From contig NZ_PGTS01000008.1 in assembly GCF_002844235.1 (NCBI RefSeq), positions 62,001 through 126,000 of the forward strand: a DNA stretch of 64,000 nt. The letters run 5' to 3'. Positions within the stretch are counted from its first letter, which is position 1. Every line of letters starts with the position of its first letter. The stretch is from Thalassospira povalilytica. Its GTDB lineage: Bacteria; Pseudomonadota; Alphaproteobacteria; Rhodospirillales; Thalassospiraceae. Shown here piece after piece: positions 28,333 to 37,608 of this stretch. The notes below the pieces were generated by a model. That model made no database searches and was not told the origin of the DNA. It saw only the letters and a program-made list of their open reading frames with translations. The position numbers were made by a program, and so were the translations under genes.

Positions 28333-28444
28333 TTGAACTTGTGCCCCACCGGATGATGCGGGCAGGTTTTGGTTACCTAATATTAACCGCCAATGCGTCA
28401 AAGTGCCCGCAAGAGAACAAATTTGATCCTGCGGGGGACGGGCT

Positions 28445-29443
28445 GTGAAAAAGATACTAGTTGTGGCGGCACCTTTGGCGCTGGGCGCATGTGGCGGGCC
28501 GATCGAACTTACCGTCGCCAAACTGGCAGGTGACCTGATCAGTTATGTCACAACCGGCAAAAGTACCACCGATCACGCCGTTTCAATCGTCGCCGCGCAG
28601 GATTGCGCCTTGCACCGTCCGCTGTTTGATCAGGATGTTTGCAAGGATGAGGACACCATCCTTGAAGAAGAGGCTGCCGCCCTTGCGGTGATGGGCGAGC
28701 CCGAAATCAAACGTGAAATTCGCGCCGCCCGTCCGGAAATCTATGCGGTCAATGCACCGGCTGAAAACTGGTCGCGCCCGATCGAGATGACGGCAACCCC
28801 GATCATCAAAACCGATCTTCCGCCGCGCGCAAGCGTGAGCGAAGCCGCACTTGATGCACCTGTCGCACCAGTCGATGAAGTGCCGGCCGATCAAGTGGCA
28901 ACCAATGACGGGCTTGGCGATGCACAGCCGGTTGAAGTCGCATCTGCGAGCGAGCAACTCGATCTTGGTGATGTGAATTCATATGGCCGCGAGGGGAATG
29001 TTCTTGATCCCCAGGCCGAGGCCGATGCGGCAATTGCCGGATATGTCCCCGATGCAAAACCGGCGGAGCCGGCCCTGAGCGGAACCGTGACGGCCGCCCT
29101 GGTCGATACCACCGTTATGACCGATGATGGCACAACGGTTTCCGCACCGATTGATGTGACCAAAGACGGCCAGGGATTGGCCGGTGATGTACTTGCAGCG
29201 CCGCTGCCCGGTGATTATGTCATTTTGGCAAGTTTTACCGACAAGCTGCGTGCCCAGAAGGCGCTTGAGATTTATCACGAATATCAGCCGCGACTTTTGA
29301 ATGCACTTGTCAGTGGCCGCACCTATATGCGGGTCGCTGTCGGGCCGCTTTCGGCAGAACATGCAAATGATTTACGCCTTCTTGCTGCCAAAAAGGGTGT
29401 TAAAGATCCCTGGATTGTCGGGATTGGCGCCACCGGAGAGTGA
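28445..29443 (+). CDS. Lipoprotein with C-terminal SPOR-like domain
   Basis: 332 residues. The N-terminus MKKILVVAAPLALGAC is a lipoprotein signal with Cys16 as the lipidated residue. A long Ala/Pro/Asp-rich, probably disordered middle (about 100-250) is followed by a compact domain (YVILASFTDKLRAQKALEIYHEYQPRLL...YMRVAVGPLS) matching the SPOR peptidoglycan-binding pattern. The role is probably in the envelope, perhaps at sites of peptidoglycan remodelling. It starts at GTG 28445 after GGGGACGG. The stop overlaps the next start (GTGA), so the two are one unit. Confidence 0.75.
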   Translation: MKKILVVAAPLALGACGGPIELTVAKLAGDLISYVTTGKSTTDHAVSIVAAQDCALHRPLFDQDVCKDEDTILEEEAAALAVMGEPEIKREIRAARPEIYAVNAPAENWSRPIEMTATPIIKTDLPPRASVSEAALDAPVAPVDEVPADQVATNDGLGDAQPVEVASASEQLDLGDVNSYGREGNVLDPQAEADAAIAGYVPDAKPAEPALSGTVTAALVDTTVMTDDGTTVSAPIDVTKDGQGLAGDVLAAPLPGDYVILASFTDKLRAQKALEIYHEYQPRLLNALVSGRTYMRVAVGPLSAEHANDLRLLAAKKGVKDPWIVGIGATGE

Positions 29444-30291
29444 TTTTGTCGGTTTTGTTTTCGAAGTTTGAAGTCAATCGGCGTTCCTTTGCAGGAACGC
29501 TGATCTTGTGTTCGGGCCTTGCCGGATGTGCCGCACAGGCGGGGAATATTTCCGCCATGGAAAGCACGATGGTGCCCCATGTTGCAGAATATCATTTCAA
29601 GATGACCCGGTCCGAGCAGGGCAGTTCGGTGGTCGATGCGTCCGGTGTTCTGGGCTATCGCTTTGAAAAAATGTGCGATGGCTGGGTCACAGAGATGCAG
29701 CAGATCATGATCCTGCAAGGGGCCGAGGGGGCGTCAATCAATTCCGCCTATTCGATGACCCAGTGGGAAAACTTCGCCGGGACACAATATCGGTTCAGAA
29801 TGCGGGATTATCTGGATGGCACCAAGGTCGACGAAATCGTTGGCAAGGCCGTGCGTGAAAGCGACGGGGTGACGGTCACCTATGAAATCCCGGTCGAAGT
29901 TACCGAAGAACTTCCAGCTGATACCATGTTCCCGACCCAGCATTCGGTGGAACTGTTAAAACGGGCGGCTGCCGGCGAGAAATTTGGCAATGATCTGGTC
30001 TTTGATGGCAGCGGTGAAACCCCGACCAATCGGATTGCGGTGGTGATTTCCGGTGAAAAGAAACCGGAACACAAGGCCGATGACCCCGACGGGATCGCCG
30101 ATACGCCGTTTCACCGCATGAGCCTGGCATTCTATCCACTGGGCGAGGCGGAAAACGGACCTTCGACCGAAATGGCGGTTGATTTCGGGGAAAACGGTGT
30201 GGCCCATGCCATGCGGTTTGATTATGGCGAGTTCGAAGTGTTCGGCACTTTGGACAAGATATCGAAGTTGCCGCAACCCGATTGCGGATGA
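29440..30291 (+). CDS. EipB-like (DUF1849) cell-envelope integrity protein
   Basis: 283 residues. It carries an export signal with a lipobox-like LAGC (Cys30). The mature part has YRFEKMCDGWVTEMQQ (Cys79) and ends PQPDCG (Cys282). The Brucella family member EipB is a beta-spiral periplasmic protein with a conserved disulfide, and two mature cysteines in matching places are seen here. The FHRMSLAFYP and MRFDYGEFEVFG segments are typical of DUF1849. GTG at 29440 overlaps the upstream stop codon, so translation is coupled to the SPOR-like lipoprotein. Confidence 0.82.
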   Translation: MILSVLFSKFEVNRRSFAGTLILCSGLAGCAAQAGNISAMESTMVPHVAEYHFKMTRSEQGSSVVDASGVLGYRFEKMCDGWVTEMQQIMILQGAEGASINSAYSMTQWENFAGTQYRFRMRDYLDGTKVDEIVGKAVRESDGVTVTYEIPVEVTEELPADTMFPTQHSVELLKRAAAGEKFGNDLVFDGSGETPTNRIAVVISGEKKPEHKADDPDGIADTPFHRMSLAFYPLGEAENGPSTEMAVDFGENGVAHAMRFDYGEFEVFGTLDKISKLPQPDCG

Positions 30292-30330
30292 CGCCTGTGA
30301 ACGATCGGGTGATGCGTGCATCAACCCACA

Positions 30331-30363
30331 AAAAAAGCCTGCCACATTGGCAGGCTTTTTTTG
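30331..30363. terminator. Bidirectional intrinsic terminator
   Basis: Stem AGCCTGCC / GGCAGGCT (30336-30343 and 30349-30356), flanked by A-run and T-run. It lies between the 3' ends of the EipB-like gene (plus) and the ArsR gene (minus). Confidence 0.9.
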
Positions 30364-30385
30364 TGGGGGAGTACCCTGGTCATCT

Positions 30386-30703
30386 TCACGCAGCAGCGGC
30401 ATTGCTACTGGTATCGCAGTAAAGCCCATAAAGTGTTTTGATAACACGCAGTGCTTCATCACCATGCAACGAATAGAAGATGGTCTGTGCTTCGCGACGC
30501 GTTTTTACAAGTTTGTCACGACGCAGGCGTGCAAGATGCTGCGACAGGGCGGACTGGCTGAGCCCGACGATACGTTCGAGTTCGCCAACGGACTTTTCGC
30601 CTTCGTTAAGTTGGCAAAGGATTAGCAGTCTGCTCTGATTGCTCATGGCCTTCAACAGGGTGCTCGCCTGCTGGGCCTTTTGTTCTAGATGGTTTAGTTC
30701 CAT
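30386..30703 (-). CDS. ArsR family regulator of the SqrR/BigR persulfide-sensor type
   Basis: 105 residues. Winged helix: MSNQSRLLILCQLNEGEKSVGELERIVGLSQSALSQHLARLRRDKLVKTRREAQTIFYSL. It lacks the usual metal-site clusters but has exactly two cysteines, Cys30 and Cys96. Their separation of 66 residues equals the reported Cys41/Cys107 of SqrR and Cys42/Cys108 of BigR, which form a polysulfide bridge with reactive sulfur. The start has an AAGGA site. No sulfide-oxidising gene is adjacent; the 680-base region upstream is non-coding. A close paralogue is at 58538-58846. Confidence 0.85.
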   Translation of the reverse strand: MELNHLEQKAQQASTLLKAMSNQSRLLILCQLNEGEKSVGELERIVGLSQSALSQHLARLRRDKLVKTRREAQTIFYSLHGDEALRVIKTLYGLYCDTSSNAAAA

Positions 30704-31383
30704 TTGGCTTCCTTATAAGCCTGACCGTAAGCGGCCATTGTCCCAATGAAAATCCGTATTTTTTTGTCATTTGATTCCGACAATTTTGACGGGATCATGT
30801 GACCGGATTTTCCATTCCTTTTACAACCTTTGAGGCTGTTGCTCTTGAACCAGCCAAACACTAATGTTTGGTTCGTTCTTATTCTCAAGTATATGCAGTT
30901 TCTGTCAAGATGGTGTTTGTTCTCAACAGTGCCTCTGCGGGATGTGAACCGGTTGGAAAACTTCGTGTCACTCCGGATTTTCGCCCAAATATCAGAAATT
31001 TATCCGATAAGCTCATGTTCAAATTACCCTGACTTGTCGCAGGGTTTAAAGGCAAAATTGCGCCGATTTACGGGCAATTTGTCATCGAACCTCGATTGTT
31101 ATTCTGTGCACAACAATGGATCCGATTTCAAGAATATAACACTAAAAAAAGGGCAAAACTGTGAACGCTTTTACAGGTTTGGCACTGTTATATAACCAAA
31201 GAGTCCGGAATCCGGGACCAAAGGACTTGCAGCGCCCATGCCCGATATGCTGATTTAGAACAAAGCGGGACGTCACGTATCGCGATTATAATATCAAAAT
31301 CACGCATAAAAGCGGGACATGTCGGCCATGAACCCGCAAGACCGATCAGACAACTGATCCAATCAGGAAGGCGACCCAGACAG
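30704..31383. other. 680-base non-coding, AT-richer region
   Basis: The longest gap in the window, between the divergent ArsR and deacetylase genes. It is visibly richer in A and T than its surroundings. It contains the palindrome CCAAACA-CTAA-TGTTTGG at 30854-30871, about 150 bases upstream of the ArsR start and a possible operator. Open frames here are short and show no recognisable protein. A small RNA or a long regulatory region cannot be excluded; I see no terminator with a T-run inside it. Confidence 0.4.
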
Positions 31384-32313
31384 ATGGCGACTTTGTTCGT
31401 TACCCATCACGATTGCATTGAACATGATACCGGCCCCGGACATCCGGAGTCCGCGGATCGGCTGCGCGTGATCCAGCGCGTATTCGAGGCCGAGGAATTC
31501 ATGTTCCTGCACCGCGAGGAAGCCCCGCTTGCCGATATCGATCTGATCAAGGCGGTGCACGATCCGGCCTATGTGGACAAGGTGATGGCAACGATTCCCG
31601 AAACCGGGATCAGGTCGCTTGACGGGGATACCTATGTTTCGGCGAAGTCTGGCAAGGCGGCCTTGCGCGCAGCAGGCGGCGCATGCGTTGCGGTTGATGC
31701 GGTTGTTGACGGGCATGAAAGTAACGCCTTTGTCGCAACCAGGCCCCCCGGGCATCATGCGGAATATGACCGGGCAATGGGGTTCTGTTTGTTCAACAAT
31801 GCGGCGGTTGCCGCCCATCACGCACGGAAACGCTATGGGCTTAAACGCATTGCGGTGATGGATTTCGATGTGCATCACGGCAACGGCACCCAGGATCTTT
31901 TTTATAATGATCCGGACCTGTTTTACTGTTCGACCCATCAGTGGCCGCTTTATCCCGGAACCGGGGCCGAGACCGAACGCGGCTGTGCCAACAATATCCT
32001 GAATGTCGGATTGACCGCCGGGGCGGGTACTGCGGAAATGCAGGCTGCTTTTAACCAGACCGTCTTGCCCGGAATTTCCGCCTTCAAGCCGGAACTTCTG
32101 ATCATCTCGGCCGGGTTCGATGCCCACAAGAATGATCCGCTTGCCGGGCTGTGTTTCGAGACCGACGATTTTGTCTGGATGACGCGGCAATTGATGGCGC
32201 TTGCCGATGCGCAATGTCAGGGGCGGCTGGTCTCGTTGCTGGAGGGCGGATATGATTTGCCGTCCCTTGCCGACAGTGTTTTGCAACATGTCCGGACCCT
32301 GATGACCGGATAG
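31384..32313 (+). CDS. Histone deacetylase family protein (AcuC/class II HDAC-like)
   Basis: 309 residues, arginase-deacetylase fold. Zinc-site motifs are complete: RPPGHHAE (120-127), MDFDVHHGNGTQ (Asp162, His164 as ligands), STHQWPLYPGTG, SAGFDAHKNDPL with the third ligand, and the catalytic-type LLEGGYDL. Bacterial members remove acetyl groups from lysines or acetylated polyamines. In alphaproteobacteria this gene commonly precedes xseB-ispA-dxs, as it does here; the functional link to isoprenoid genes is not explained by its chemistry. Confidence 0.93.
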   Translation: MATLFVTHHDCIEHDTGPGHPESADRLRVIQRVFEAEEFMFLHREEAPLADIDLIKAVHDPAYVDKVMATIPETGIRSLDGDTYVSAKSGKAALRAAGGACVAVDAVVDGHESNAFVATRPPGHHAEYDRAMGFCLFNNAAVAAHHARKRYGLKRIAVMDFDVHHGNGTQDLFYNDPDLFYCSTHQWPLYPGTGAETERGCANNILNVGLTAGAGTAEMQAAFNQTVLPGISAFKPELLIISAGFDAHKNDPLAGLCFETDDFVWMTRQLMALADAQCQGRLVSLLEGGYDLPSLADSVLQHVRTLMTG

Positions 32314-32425
32314 GGCGATCTGTGTTGCACAGGAATATTTCGGCGTGACGAAATTCCATTCTGTCTGGTTGCCCTGATCCGGACTTGCGCGTAAACTCCG
32401 CGCCAATCAAAGAAATGGAGCTTAC

Positions 32426-32689
32426 ATGTCCGAGGCTACTTCATCTTCCGCCATTCCCGAGGATATCGCAAAACTCAGCTTCGAAGAGGCGCTGGGCCAG
32501 CTTGAGACTCTTGTTCGTCAGCTCGAACAGGGACAGGTCGGGCTTGATGACGCAATCGCATCCTATGAGCGTGGTGCGGCCCTGAAACGGCATTGTGCGG
32601 ACAAATTGCGTGCAGCCGAAGAACGCATCGAAAAAATCACCCTGAATGCGGATGGCCGCCCGTCGGCAACCCCGACTGAAATCGAGTAA
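32426..32689 (+). CDS. xseB: Exodeoxyribonuclease VII small subunit
   Basis: 87 residues. The small helical subunit of ExoVII, a single-strand DNA exonuclease; many copies coat the large subunit. The family core LSFEEALGQLETLVRQLEQGQVGLDDAIASYERGAALKRHCADKLRAAEERI is complete. It precedes ispA by 9 bases, the widespread xseB-ispA-dxs order. Confidence 0.96.
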   Translation: MSEATSSSAIPEDIAKLSFEEALGQLETLVRQLEQGQVGLDDAIASYERGAALKRHCADKLRAAEERIEKITLNADGRPSATPTEIE

Positions 32690-32698
32690 TCGGAGGCC

Positions 32699-33595
32699 AT
32701 GGTGAGTTACGACCTGCTTGCCGGACTGAGTGCTGCGTCTGCTGATCTTGGCGAGACGCTGGATAATATTTTGCCGCGTGCCAATGGCCAGATCGAGCAA
32801 CGCCTGTTTCAGGCGATGCGTTATTCCACCTTGGGCGAAGGCAAACGTCTGCGCCCGTTTCTGGTGTTGAGTTCTGCGTCATTGTTCAAGGTATCGCGCC
32901 AGTCCGCCCTTCGGGTTGCGGCGGCGGTCGAGATGGTCCACAGCTATTCGCTGATCCATGATGATTTGCCTGCGATGGATGACGATGATCTGCGTCGCGG
33001 AAAGCCGAGCTGCCACAAGCAGTTTGACGAGGCAACCGCGATCCTTGCCGGGGATGCGCTTTTGACCCAGGCGTTTGAAGTTCTGGCCGACGAGGATACC
33101 CATCCCGATCCGCGCGTTTGCACCGATCTTGTCCGCGCCCTTGCCCGTGCGGCTGGTCCGCATGGCATGGTTGGCGGGCAGATGATTGATCTGGCGGGCG
33201 AAGGCCAGTCCTTTGATCAGGCACAGGTCACGCATCTTCATTTGCTGAAAACCGGGCGCATGTTTGCCTTTGCCTGTGAAGCCGGGGCGATCCTTGGCAA
33301 GGCACCCAAAAGCATTCGCATGGCGCTGCGATCCTATGCCCATGACATGGGACTGGCGTTCCAGATCAAGGATGATCTGCTTGATGTCGAAGCAAGTTCC
33401 GAGGAGCTCGGCAAGACAGCGGGCAAGGACCTTGATCAGGACAAGTCGACCTTTGTCAAATTGCTGGGCCTTGATCAGGCGCGTGATCAGGCCGCCATGC
33501 TGTGTGATCAGGCAATCAACCATCTGAGCTGCTTTGACGGCGAGGCCGAACCGCTGCGCGCGGTGGCGCGTTTCGTTGTCGAACGCGGCCGTTAA
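32699..33595 (+). CDS. ispA: Farnesyl/geranyl diphosphate synthase (polyprenyl synthetase)
   Basis: 298 residues. Condenses IPP with DMAPP/GPP to farnesyl diphosphate for ubiquinone, undecaprenol and hopanoids. Both aspartate-rich motifs are present: HDDLPAMDDDDLRRGKP (FARM) and FQIKDDLLDVEASS (SARM), with GEGKRLRPFLV at the N-terminus for pyrophosphate binding. ATG at 32699 is used; the adjacent GTG at 32702 is an alternative with slightly better spacing to GGAGG. Confidence 0.96.
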   Translation: MVSYDLLAGLSAASADLGETLDNILPRANGQIEQRLFQAMRYSTLGEGKRLRPFLVLSSASLFKVSRQSALRVAAAVEMVHSYSLIHDDLPAMDDDDLRRGKPSCHKQFDEATAILAGDALLTQAFEVLADEDTHPDPRVCTDLVRALARAAGPHGMVGGQMIDLAGEGQSFDQAQVTHLHLLKTGRMFAFACEAGAILGKAPKSIRMALRSYAHDMGLAFQIKDDLLDVEASSEELGKTAGKDLDQDKSTFVKLLGLDQARDQAAMLCDQAINHLSCFDGEAEPLRAVARFVVERGR

Positions 33596-33621
33596 GCCCG
33601 ATATCGTCAAAGCGCCCCACA

Positions 33622-34590
33622 ATGACTGAACAGCCCAAATACACAGCCGGTTTTCGCGACAGGCTGTTTGACAAGGATCCATTTCCGCTGGCGATCTGGT
33701 ATCCCGCATCCGCGCCGGAAAGTTCGGTGCGTCATATGGGCGTGGCATCAAATGCCGCGCGCAATGCGGCCTTTGCCACGGATGGTCCGTTTCCGATCGT
33801 GATGTTTTCGCACGGTTCGGAAGGCCATCGTTTCAATCAGTTCTGGCTGGCGGAATATCTGGCACGGCGGGGCTATATTGTTGCAGCCCCGCAGCATGAG
33901 GGTGACAACTACCTTGATGCATCCGATGCCCGCCAGATCACGATCATTGAACGTCGTCCGCGTGAAATGCGGCTGGCGCTTGATCTGTTGCTTGATCACG
34001 ATGACATCGCCGAGCAGATTGATCATGACAGGATCTATGCGCTTGGCCATTCGGCGGGCGGTGCCACGGTGCTTAAACTGGCAGGATGGGATTTTGATGC
34101 CCGGGCCTGGCAAAGTTACTGCACCGTGAATGGCGAAACCGACAAGGTCATTTGCCAGCATGCCCCGACAGATGATCATATTGATCGTCTGCATCAAACC
34201 TATGGCGGGCCGGTGGTTTCGGAATACGATCCCCGGATATCGGCCATTGTTGCGGTAACCCCGGCCTTTGGGGTGGCGGCAACCGATGACGGGTTGGCCG
34301 ATGTGAAGGTGCCGATGTTGTTTGTCGAGGCCGATACAGACGAAATTTTGCATGACCATGTTAATGCCGCCCACTTTCGCAATCTGTTGCGCGGCCGGGC
34401 GAAATTCATCAAGGTCAAAGGGGCGGGACATTATTCATTTCTGCCGAAATGCACGCCCTATATTGCTGAAAACTTTAGCTATTTGTGCCGTGATTTCGGT
34501 CAGGATCGCGACACCATTCACCGCACTGTCGAACAGGTTGTTCACCGTTTCTTCGAGAAGGTGCAAAGCGGTGAAATTCAGGGTCGCTAA
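33622..34590 (+). CDS. Alpha/beta hydrolase (dienelactone hydrolase-like)
   Basis: 322 residues, cytosolic (no signal peptide). The oxyanion-hole segment FPIVMFSHGSEGHRFN is followed by the nucleophile elbow YALGHSAGGAT (GxSxG), then an Asp-bearing MLFVEADTDEILHD and a late GAGHYSF with the catalytic His. The architecture matches platelet-activating-factor acetylhydrolase/dienelactone hydrolase relatives. It is inserted between ispA and dxs, which are usually neighbours, and lies 27 bases after ispA on the same strand. Its substrate is unknown. Confidence 0.85.
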   Translation: MTEQPKYTAGFRDRLFDKDPFPLAIWYPASAPESSVRHMGVASNAARNAAFATDGPFPIVMFSHGSEGHRFNQFWLAEYLARRGYIVAAPQHEGDNYLDASDARQITIIERRPREMRLALDLLLDHDDIAEQIDHDRIYALGHSAGGATVLKLAGWDFDARAWQSYCTVNGETDKVICQHAPTDDHIDRLHQTYGGPVVSEYDPRISAIVAVTPAFGVAATDDGLADVKVPMLFVEADTDEILHDHVNAAHFRNLLRGRAKFIKVKGAGHYSFLPKCTPYIAENFSYLCRDFGQDRDTIHRTVEQVVHRFFEKVQSGEIQGR

Positions 34591-34691
34591 ATCGGTTGAA
34601 CCCCGCTATTTTACGCAGCTTGCAACATCGACCCGGAAACGTCACTCTGTTGTAATCTACGCCATATAAAAAATTGAAAATCGAGATCGGT

Positions 34692-36611
34692 ATGAGCACG
34701 ACCTCCAAGACACCGCTATTGGATACGATTAACACCCCAGACGAGCTGCGCAAATTGCAGCCTGCCCAGATGAAGCAGGTCGCAGATGAATTGCGCGCCG
34801 AGGTGATTGATGCGGTATCTGTCACAGGCGGGCATCTTGGTGCCGGTCTTGGTGTGGTCGAACTGACCGTTGCGATCCATTACCTGTTTGATACGCCCGA
34901 TGACCGGGTGATCTGGGATGTCGGGCATCAGTGCTATCCCCATAAAATCCTGACCGGGCGTCGGGATCGTATTCGCACGCTCCGTCAGGGCGGCGGGCTT
35001 TCGGGGTTCACCAAACGGTCTGAATCCGAATATGACCCGTTCGGAGCCGGGCACAGCTCGACCTCGATCTCGGCCGGCTTGGGCATGGCGGTTGCCAATC
35101 AGCTTTCGAATGACAAGCGCAAGAACGTGATTGCGGTCATTGGCGACGGTTCGATGAGTGCGGGCATGGCCTATGAAGCCATGAACAATGCCGCGGCCAC
35201 CGATCAGCGTTTGATTGTGATCCTGAATGATAATGACATGTCGATCGCTCCGCCGGTGGGCTCCATGTCGGGGTATCTGTCGCGTCTGATTTCGGGCAAA
35301 GGGTATCAGGGCCTGCGCAATGCGGCCAAGGGGCTGACCAAACATCTGCCGCGCCAGATCGAAGAAGCGGCGCGCAAGCTTGAAGAATATACCCGTGGCA
35401 TGGTCACGGGCGGCACCCTGTTTGAAGAAATGGGCTTTTTCTATGTCGGGCCGATTGATGGTCACAACATGGATCATCTGTTGCCGGTTCTGAAAAACGT
35501 CCGCGATGCCGATGTCGATGGACCGATCCTGATCCATGCGGTGACCCAAAAGGGCAAGGGCTATGGCCCGGCGGAAAATGCCGCCGACAAATATCACGGC
35601 GTTGCGAAGTTTGACGTTGTGACCGGCAAACAGGCCAAGCCGACCCCGAATGCGCCGAGTTACACCAAGGTGTATGGCGAAACGCTGGTCAAGATTGCCG
35701 AAAAGGATGAAAAGGTCACGGCGATTACGGCTGCCATGCCATCGGGCACGGGGGTAAACATCTTTGCCGATCGTTTCCCGGATCGTGCGTTTGACGTCGG
35801 TATTGCCGAACAGCATGCGGTGACTTTTGCCGCCGGTATGGCGTGCGAAGGCTACAAACCGTTTTGCACGCTTTATTCGACCTTCCTTCAGCGCGGCTAT
35901 GACCAGGTTGTCCATGATGTGGCGATCCAGAACCTTCCGGTGCGTTTCGCCATGGACCGTGCCGGACTGGTGGGCGCGGACGGGGCAACCCATGCCGGGG
36001 CCTATGATATTGCCTATCTTGGGTGTCTTCCGAACTTTGTCCTGATGGCGGCTGCCGATGAGGCGGAACTGGTCCATATGACCACGACGGCCTGGGCGAT
36101 TGATGACCGGCCCAGTGCTTTCCGCTATCCGCGGGGCGAGGGCGTTGGTGTTGAAATGCCGACCGAAGGACAGGTTCTTGAAATTGGCAAGGGCCGTATC
36201 CTGCGCGAAGGAAGCAAGATCGCCATTCTGTCTTATGGCACCCGTTTGGCCGAGGCGCTTTTGGCCGCAGAAGACCTTGCCGCACGCGGCCTTCCGGCGA
36301 CGGTTGCCGATGCCCGCTTTGCCAAGCCGCTTGATCATCAGTTGATTGCCGACCTTGCGCGCAATCACGAAGTGCTGATCACCATCGAAGAAGGATCGAT
36401 CAATGGCTTTGGCGCCATGGTTCTTCAGCATATGGCCGGGCAGGGATTGCTTGATAACGGGCTCAAGATCCGCACCATGGCATTGCCCGATGCACTGATT
36501 GACCATGACAAGCCGGAAATCCAGTATCAGAAAGCCGGTCTTGATGCGCAAAGCATCGTCAAGACAGCCCTTGGCGCCCTTGGCCTTAGCGAAAGCAAGG
36601 CGCGCGCCTGA
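34692..36611 (+). CDS. dxs: 1-deoxy-D-xylulose-5-phosphate synthase
   Basis: 639 residues. First enzyme of the MEP isoprenoid pathway: thiamine-diphosphate-dependent condensation of pyruvate with glyceraldehyde-3-phosphate. Visible: [36 protein letters not shown], the thiamine motif [17 protein letters not shown], and [18 protein letters not shown] with the catalytic glutamate. The ATG at 34692 fits the family start. A terminator follows. Confidence 0.97.
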   Translation: MSTTSKTPLLDTINTPDELRKLQPAQMKQVADELRAEVIDAVSVTGGHLGAGLGVVELTVAIHYLFDTPDDRVIWDVGHQCYPHKILTGRRDRIRTLRQGGGLSGFTKRSESEYDPFGAGHSSTSISAGLGMAVANQLSNDKRKNVIAVIGDGSMSAGMAYEAMNNAAATDQRLIVILNDNDMSIAPPVGSMSGYLSRLISGKGYQGLRNAAKGLTKHLPRQIEEAARKLEEYTRGMVTGGTLFEEMGFFYVGPIDGHNMDHLLPVLKNVRDADVDGPILIHAVTQKGKGYGPAENAADKYHGVAKFDVVTGKQAKPTPNAPSYTKVYGETLVKIAEKDEKVTAITAAMPSGTGVNIFADRFPDRAFDVGIAEQHAVTFAAGMACEGYKPFCTLYSTFLQRGYDQVVHDVAIQNLPVRFAMDRAGLVGADGATHAGAYDIAYLGCLPNFVLMAAADEAELVHMTTTAWAIDDRPSAFRYPRGEGVGVEMPTEGQVLEIGKGRILREGSKIAILSYGTRLAEALLAAEDLAARGLPATVADARFAKPLDHQLIADLARNHEVLITIEEGSINGFGAMVLQHMAGQGLLDNGLKIRTMALPDALIDHDKPEIQYQKAGLDAQSIVKTALGALGLSESKARA

Positions 36612-36651
36612 TCGAATTTGGCCGAAATACCAGCCCGCAGCATTAAAACAG

Positions 36652-36677
36652 AACGCCGCCCTCGGGGCGGCGTTTTG
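36652..36677 (+). terminator. Intrinsic terminator after dxs
   Basis: Stem AACGCCGCCC / GGGCGGCGTT (36652-36661 and 36665-36674), followed by TT; the T-run is short. It lies 40 bases after the dxs stop. Confidence 0.7.
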
Positions 36678-36680
36678 CAT

Positions 36681-36710
36681 TGTCAGTTGGTGTCAGTCGG
36701 TGTCAGTCGG
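36681..36710. repeat. Triple 10-base tandem repeat at the 3' end of an SDR gene
   Basis: TGTCAGTYGG is repeated three times without gaps (36681-36690, 36691-36700, 36701-36710). The last copy contains the stop codon of the minus-strand SDR gene. Confidence 0.8.
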
Positions 36711-37485
36711 CATAAATCATCTTGTGGGTCATCCCGCCGTCAATGCGGATGGTTTCCCCGGTCATGAAGCCGGATTTGGTGCGGTCCAGAAGGAAGCTTA
36801 CCGCCTGTGCGATGTCTTCTGGTGTGCCGACACGCCCGACCGGATGTTGCGATTTGTCGATATCACTATGGGATGGTGTGGTGCGCTTGTCCGATTTCTG
36901 CCAGTCACCGACTTCGATCCAGCCCGGGGCAATTGCATTGACCCGCACATCGCCGCCAAGACTGACCGCAAGCGCATGGGTAAGTGCAACAATGCCCCCC
37001 TTTGACGCGGCATAGGATTCTGTATTGGCTTCTGATTGAAACGCGCGGGTCGAGGCGATATTGACAATCGCCCCTTTGACCGGGCGCAGATGTTGAACCG
37101 CGTGTTTGGCCGCAAGGAAAGCACCGCCAAGATTGACATTGATCACCCGCTGCCAGCGATCCCATTCAAGGTCTTCGATACTGCCCGAATGGGGATCGGC
37201 AATGCCCGCATTATTGACCAGGCCATCAATCCGGCCAAACCGGTCAACGGTTTGCTGAATGGCAAGTTTGACGTCGGCTTCGTTGGCGACGTCACCGGCA
37301 ATAAATAGCGCGCGATCCTTATGGGCGGGGGAAAGGCCATCGAATGCTTCCTGTCCGGCGTCGGCGTCCTGATCAAACAAGGTGACCCGCCAGCCCGCAT
37401 CAAGAAGGTGTTTTGAAATGCCAAGACCCAAACCCTGTGCGGCACCGGTTACAAAAGCAACCGGTTGATCAGACGCGTTGTTCAT
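36703..37485 (-). CDS. Short-chain dehydrogenase/reductase
   Basis: 260 residues, classical SDR: VAFVTGAAQGLGLGISKHLL (TGxxxGxG), LVNNAGIAD, IVNIASTRAFQ with the catalytic Ser, ESYAASKGGI (YxxxK), and the C-terminal MTGETIRIDGGM. Asp at the end of beta-2 (LFDQDADAG) suggests NAD(H) preference. The substrate cannot be assigned. It stands alone, between the dxs terminator and a cysteine-cluster gene. Confidence 0.88.
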   Translation of the reverse strand: MNNASDQPVAFVTGAAQGLGLGISKHLLDAGWRVTLFDQDADAGQEAFDGLSPAHKDRALFIAGDVANEADVKLAIQQTVDRFGRIDGLVNNAGIADPHSGSIEDLEWDRWQRVINVNLGGAFLAAKHAVQHLRPVKGAIVNIASTRAFQSEANTESYAASKGGIVALTHALAVSLGGDVRVNAIAPGWIEVGDWQKSDKRTTPSHSDIDKSQHPVGRVGTPEDIAQAVSFLLDRTKSGFMTGETIRIDGGMTHKMIYAD

Positions 37486-37608
37486 ATTTTCCCCGTATCT
37501 GTTGGATGAATTCAGGTAGCCGGATGGGCCGGAACGCGGAAAATGGGCATATTTTTCGTCAATTGCAATGCCATGCCCGCCGGATTGATCGATTGATCTC
37601 GGTCCAAT

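Noticed and set aside
30830-31195. 121-codon frame in the non-coding region before the deacetylase gene
   Set aside because: No ribosome site, no domain, and amino-acid composition unlike the neighbours (many Asn, Ser, Cys, Phe); probably chance in an AT-richer region.
34716-36680. 654-codon minus-strand frame opposite dxs
   Set aside because: Shadow of dxs, arising from codon bias; no ribosome site and no family resemblance.
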